From: Flabesymbios commensalis
Lineage: Eukaryota > Annelida > Polychaeta > Terebellida > Flabelligeridae
Direction of reading: 5' to 3'
Length of the DNA: 64,000 bases
NCBI GenBank assembly: GCA_964017125.1
Contig: OZ024903.1
Coordinates: forward strand, 80,090,416 to 80,154,415
Shown here: piece by piece, positions 58,829 through 64,000 of the stretch
Position numbering within the stretch: position 1 is the stretch's first letter
Layout: every line of letters starts with the position of its first letter
The notes under the pieces: generated by a model
The model's database searches: none
What the model was told of the DNA's origin: nothing
What the model saw: only the letters and a program-made list of their open reading frames with translations
Made by a program: the position numbers and the translations under genes

Positions 58829-61800
58829 GTGAGTCCATTTTCTTCCATTTTCAGAGGCTAATCATTCCTCGAGTTTTCAATATTTTAAAGTCTGGTTTTT
58901 GTACCATATTCACACAAGCACTTTAACCACATGTTTGCATGATATGTTTACCTAATATAAATCCTGTACTAATCACATTTGAAGGCGAGGGGGATTTTTA
59001 TTTTCATGTCATTTGAATGGCGGGTGAAAGCATTACATGTCGGTTGATATCTATTCATTACATCAATAGACTCAGGCTGAAATAAGGGCAGTGTGTCCAC
59101 ACGGGGTCGCCTATGCTAGATTTAATAATTAAATTATATTTGCTTAATGCCTTTTTTACTATGTTTACTATGAACAGTAATTACCTTTTAAGTGCCTGAT
59201 TTGACGATTAAAATAACTGTTGTAATTCTATCAAACACCAAATGTCGACCCAATGTTGTTTTAATATTGGGCCTGCGTCGCAGACAATGATACAACATTA
59301 AACCAGCAGAGAGTCAAGTCAATGTGTTTACTGGGCCCTCTGAATGTGTTTCCATATCACAAACAAATATATATCTATTTAAAAGTACAAAAGCTCAGTA
59401 GGAACTTCTAATTTCTGAAATTCGAAGTCTGAAGTCCGAATTCTGAAGTCTGCAAGCTAAAATTCCAATTCAAAATGCCAAAAAACCCATGAAACAAATT
59501 CAAATCAATCTGTCATAATAAAAATAACCTAACAAATTTCAAAATGGCCGACACAAAACTCATTAAACGTAGTCCAAACATTATTGTTACTTGAAAAGTC
59601 ACAATTCCCTCCTAGTATTATGTAATGATTTTTTGGCGATACCGCCTAATTCTGTCAACATTTTATTTGACGTCATGATGACAAAATGGGTGTGACATAT
59701 TACGATGAGTACAATACAGGCTAAGTTGGAGCGAGCAAGGCATGACCTGATGACAGCATACAGCAAACTTTTGACATATAATAAGCACCCTTGTGGTACT
59801 GTGTTACAGTGAAACATAGTTATAAACAAAACAAAAATGTGTGTTACCTTTTATGTTGTTACCTTTTGTTACTTTCATATGCAGTGGAATACAGCATTTA
59901 CTGTTCTGACAACAGACTATTAAAATTTGGGCAAAACTAAATATTTGGAAACATATAAATTGTAACGCTCGTATTCAACAAGTAAAATATAATGATATAT
60001 GAATTGTCGTGTGGCTGGTCACCCAACCTGGGAACATATTACAATCTGGCCATGTGAATAGGCCTACATGTCACACCATTACAAGACATAAGGGGTGACA
60101 ATATATTGTACCGGAATTGGGACATTCATTCACAAGGCAACCTAGTGATTGACGATCCGTGACCAGCACACAACAGGCGTGTATGAAAACAAACAAAATA
60201 TACCTAACCCTTTGATTGCAAGAAACAAAACAGAACGAAAAAATAAAAATAAAAAATGTAACACACCGAAATAATTAGATAATTAAAATGAAATAATAAT
60301 TGACATGTTTAACAACACTCTCAAACACGAGAGCCGATCTTGAGACAAAACCTTCATAGTTAAATATATATTAATATGTAAAGATGAAGACGTAATACTT
60401 TTTATAGACCTATACAAAAACGCAGATTTTTTATTATTTGATGTGTAGTATTATTTATCAATAGCTGGCAAAACATGTGAAATGCATGCACAAATGACGA
60501 TCAGATCATATCTGTTTTTCGCGGAGTAACACAGAGATCATCCTATATGGAGATGGGCTCACCTTTCCATTTCCTTTTTGATCTAAGTACAGATTCTTGA
60601 GATTCTGGTCGCAAAAACTCAACTATTATTGGTCGAGGTTGAGTTTTGTTACTGGTGTCGATTCTATGAGCTGCAAGAATATCTGCTGTCGTAAAAGTTT
60701 GTTGCAGTTAATTTTCAAAAATGTATTTATCATATCAACAGTATGTCCTTTACCTGTTTTATTTGCTGTTACGGTTTATATGTTCCCAGCAAACACAAAA
60801 CATTTGTATAACACTTATATTTTTTGGACCAACGCCGTTGCATAAATGTTTTACAAAATGTTATGTGCTTGCCGGGTCGCTTGAAGTCGATGCAGGTTAA
60901 TGAGTTATACGATAGTGAGAAAAAAGATTGGGCATCGCGCACACATATGCACACTGATACGAGGATTTCTATTATTACGACACCCGGGTAACCGTAACGT
61001 AGGCTACTATTAGAGCGAAAACAACTATTACTTAGGCCACATCAAATTAATATTATGGATGACGGATTCTCAGCAGAAAAAAATGGAGCGAGCAAGCAAA
61101 TTTTGTTTCTAAAAAAAACATTTTTGGGATAAAAAAAAAATTCCCGCAAAAATGGGGGAAGCGAAGAAGCAATATTTTTTTGAAAGAAAGATACGTAACA
61201 CTGTTATATCCCCGGGATCATCACGGAGCGGCTTTCGTTATGCGACACCTTGCCTTCACAGGACACGTGATTTTAAGGCGGGGGGAATTGGTGTCTCCAA
61301 ACAAAAATGGGGCTGCGAAATAAAATAATAAAAATATTTTTTTTTATGAGTTTGTTACGATAAAATCATAAAGAAAAGGGGTGATATACATGTTTCTAGG
61401 TCAATTGGTTCAAAGTTATACATACTATATGGCGAATGGCGGCCATCTTGGATTTTAGGCTCGATCGGCCAATTTTAAAAGCGAAATTGATTGAAATGTT
61501 TATAAATATAACTTCCTAGCTGTCTTAAAATACAGTTCAATATCGAAATCATGCCAAATCGATAAAATGAGTAGGATTCTATGGCAATCATGAGTACTCG
61601 GCGGCCATCTTGGATTTTCGCAAATTAAAATCCCCAAACATTCCAGTTTGGCATGCGGCTGTTTTGTGACAAGTATACCCCAATTGACAACAAAAAGCAA
61701 AAAAACGCTGTATATGTCTTAGTGCAAGGTTAGGCCACTGTGTTTTTTTCTGTTTTAGATGAGCGCGCGCTTCAGATTTAGGTCGTGCATTACCAAAATA

Positions 61801-61955
61801 GCATGTGTTTTTTTCTGCCCAGTGCGCGCATGGGATTGCTGCAGATTTCGGAAAAAACCCCAGTTAATTTCGGGAGATAAAAAAAACATGTCGAGAAAAA
61901 CAAGTTCCTTTCCTGAGATAAAAAAAACATTTTTCCAGCTATGTTTTTTTGCTTG
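58829..61955. other. unassigned stretch
   Basis: No further exon was found for the candidate at 58644. Contains MITE pieces at about 59235-59335 and 60785-60875, and short TCTGAAGTC-type repeats at 59410-59460. Confidence 0.45.
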
Positions 61956-61959
61956 ATTT

Positions 61960-62135
61960 TTTCGTCGCCCTGATTAACTTCATTTAAAATATTTCAAAAG
62001 TTTTTGTTATCTCGTCGCCCTCACTAACTTCCCCAGAAATTTGTCCAATGTTTTTTTTATTTGGTCGCCCTCATTAACTTTTCTAAAAATAGGTTCAATG
62101 TTTTTTTTTATTATTTGTTTTTTTACCGCCCTCCA
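61960..62135. repeat. three ~67-bp tandem units (CGTCGCCCTCATTAACTT)
   Basis: CGTCGCCCTGATTAACTT, CGTCGCCCTCACTAACTT and GGTCGCCCTCATTAACTT start successive units that end in AATGTTTTTTTTA-like runs. Confidence 0.8.
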
Positions 62136-62217
62136 TCATTAGATTTTGAATTTTTTTCGGATCTAAAACAGAGAAATAAAACACAGTGGCCTTATGTCAA
62201 ATTCCTCCAGACTACTA

Positions 62218-62296
62218 ATGGGCCGTCGGAACAATGGGCCGTCGGACTAATTGGCCGTCGGACCAATGGGCCGTCGAACCAATGAATCGTCGGACA
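62218..62296. repeat. ~18-bp tandem repeat (ATGGGCCGTCGGACCA)
   Basis: Five units of ATGGGCCGTCGGAACA-type sequence, the last one diverged (AATCGTCGGACA). Confidence 0.9.
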
Positions 62297-63175
62297 ATAG
62301 AGCAGTCCCCATGCGGGCGATTGCCAATGAAACAACTTAATTTAAACAGATTCAGTCTAATATGAAATTATGGTCCCTATAGTATAGGGTATCCTATTGT
62401 CTACTCTAGGTAGTAGGGGTTATAGTTCGAGCTCTTATAATTTACATGGCTTACATAAAATTAATAGTATACTAATATTTTAAAGTCTCTGATAATAAAT
62501 TGTATTTCAACACTTTCGATCCCAAAGACTTGTTTAAATAACAATATTTTATTGTTATGTTCAATGTATATTATTAAAAATTATTGTCAAGTATATACAA
62601 CACATGTCAAAAATTATTTTCATAACTTGCATACTTATATTTGAATAACACAAAGACAGCTTCTAAAAGTGAAGAGAATGCTACGCTAATTTGACAGCGA
62701 AATTTATCTTGAAATACCCGAAATTATAGCAAAACACTGGTCTATTTCTTAATCGCTTAATCGTTGATTAATCGATTTCGTATTTTTGGCTTACCACAAT
62801 TTTTTTTAGTGGATTGCATCATAATAACACATTTTACTATCGCACATCGTTATTTCAACTACGCAACGACGGGTGCCGTGGTAATTTGTTGATGCCGTCA
62901 TGTGTAATTTAACTACTGCGTTGCTACGTCACTCTGACGGATCTCAGAGGTTATATATGGAGAGTTTACCTGAGCTACATCTATGTGTGGACGCATACGC
63001 AACCACATCCTTCAAATTAAATATAATTTTGAAATTTCATTTCTCAGGGTAATAGCACAATGGTCACGGTGCGGTTAGTCAATAATAAAATCTGTGAACA
63101 ATATATGTTTTCAAACTCTTTAAGGCCCTATGCTTATAGTTGATGTGTAAGCTCTTGGATTCGAATACTGTTATT
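62297..63175. other. unassigned stretch
   Basis: AT-rich. No gene, RNA or repeat recognised. Confidence 0.5.
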
Positions 63176-63182
63176 GTCATAT

Positions 63183-63298
63183 AACTTTCGGAACATAGAA
63201 CCTTCGGAACATAGAACCTTCGGAACATAGAACAATCGGAATATAGCGCCTTCTGAATATAGAAGTTTCGGAACATAGAGCCTTCGGAGCATAGTTAA
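63183..63298. repeat. ~16-bp tandem repeat (TTCGGAACATAGAACC)
   Basis: About seven units of TTCGGAACATAGAACC with substitutions, followed by a short direct repeat AACAGCCCCCATAAATAA (63298-63315 and 63334-63351). Confidence 0.9.
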
Positions 63299-63639
63299 CA
63301 GCCCCCATAAATAATATCTGTACATATTATCGAACAGCCCCCATAAATAAAATCTGTATATCATTTGCGTTTATCAGATTTAATATGGCAGAATGACAAA
63401 CAGAAACAAACAGGGGGTGGGGGTGCGAAGCTTTCCTATATTGGGGGAGAGGTCATCAATGCTTATATTTTATAAAACGATCTGAAAATCACACATCACA
63501 AAACTACCATAAATTGTAGTTAAACTGATACCTCTACATGGGTCTATATGTCATAGAGAAAGCCACTGCACAGAGTGTGAGAAGCAATTGTAGACAATCA
63601 CAATATTGTCTAAATGTTTTAAATTGACATAAATCTACA

Positions 63640-63973
63640 GGGGCGGATCCAGAAGCTGAAGGAAGGGGCGCCGGGATTTTGGGGACTACCAAGATTATTA
63701 TTGTCAAGCTAGAGCCCTCATCAGCAATTTTAAATTCAAATAAAAGTGAACTGATAAAAAAATTAAATTGTTGAAATAATATTTTTATGATTCAAATATA
63801 AACAAAAAAACCCTAGTACTATAACACAGGGCTGCCACGACACCTTATTAACCTGAAAAGCCGAGGGTTTTTTCAAAAAAATTGTCTTACCTTTAACAAA
63901 ATTAGGCAGTCAGGAAAAGATCAGAAATCCCTGACACCATTCCCCCTTTCTACAGATCCTGGATCCGCCAGTG
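63640..63973. mobile_element. hAT-like MITE at the window end
   Basis: Inverted ends CAGGGGCGGATCCAG and CTGGATCCGCCAGTG enclose 334 bp without coding content. CAGNGGCGGATCCAG termini are typical of hAT-related MITEs in many animals. No clear target duplication. Confidence 0.7.
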
Positions 63974-64000
63974 ATTTGTGACAACTTTGCGCCCGATTTG

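Noticed and set aside
1-64000. CRISPR array or prokaryotic operon
   Set aside because: No uniform repeat-spacer pattern. All direct repeats are minisatellites or transposon parts, and the coding style is eukaryotic with introns.

Overview
This window looks like genomic DNA of an animal, most probably a marine invertebrate. It is AT-rich and gene-poor, and it is dominated by transposon fossils, MITEs (miniature inverted-repeat elements), a tRNA-derived SINE and many tandem repeats. I see no operons, ribosome binding sites or other prokaryotic features. A mollusc, annelid, brachiopod, echinoderm or hemichordate would all fit, and the sequence alone does not separate them.

The most interesting content is a small spliced gene on the minus strand (exons between 49805 and 44056). 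Four exons joined by phase-1 introns encode a 160-residue secreted precursor. It has a signal peptide, a short Cys-containing acidic propeptide, a Gly-Lys-Arg processing site, and a 76-residue C-terminal peptide whose cysteines follow C...CxGxC...CxCC...CxC, the order seen in cystine-knot growth factors and glycoprotein hormones. A ~650-bp tandem duplication copies the 3' end of its first exon with a working-looking splice donor. A second possible host exon lies on the plus strand at 58644-58828.

Layout: 0.8-9.7 kb, a broken Ty3/Gypsy (CsRn1-like) element on the minus strand, split inside its reverse transcriptase by a second, younger 5.2-kb LTR element (2709-7908). The inner element has 733-bp LTRs, an env-like remnant and an unusual array of alternating hairpins. 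11.8-12.2 kb, an LTR fragment with a tRNA-Trp-like primer site. 12.86-18.61 kb, a 5.75-kb foldback element with ~1.4-1.5-kb inverted arms around a 63-bp tandem array, inserted in a SINE with a 3-bp AAA duplication. 20.5-23.1 kb, a 21-bp minisatellite. 23.5-30 kb, LINE fragments, a second SINE, a palindromic hairpin, and GTACGTAC and 26-bp minisatellites. 32.8-34.8 kb, a 5'-truncated LINE. 34.8-35.6 kb and 56.3-56.7 kb, TTCGTTGTTTCGC-type satellites sharing one head sequence. 37.6-39.1 kb, a long inverted repeat carrying a SINE, followed by a LINE tail. 43.4-49.8 kb, the cystine-knot gene with MITEs, a LINE tail and a GAAT microsatellite near it or in its introns. 52.4-56.2 kb, tandem repeats and TIR elements. 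57-64 kb, a MITE nested in a SINE, the candidate exon, short tandem repeats and a hAT-type MITE.

Many long open frames in the tandem arrays (63-bp, 21-bp, 26-bp, GAAT, TGAG and TTCGTTGTTTCGC repeats) are periodicity artefacts and are not annotated as genes.
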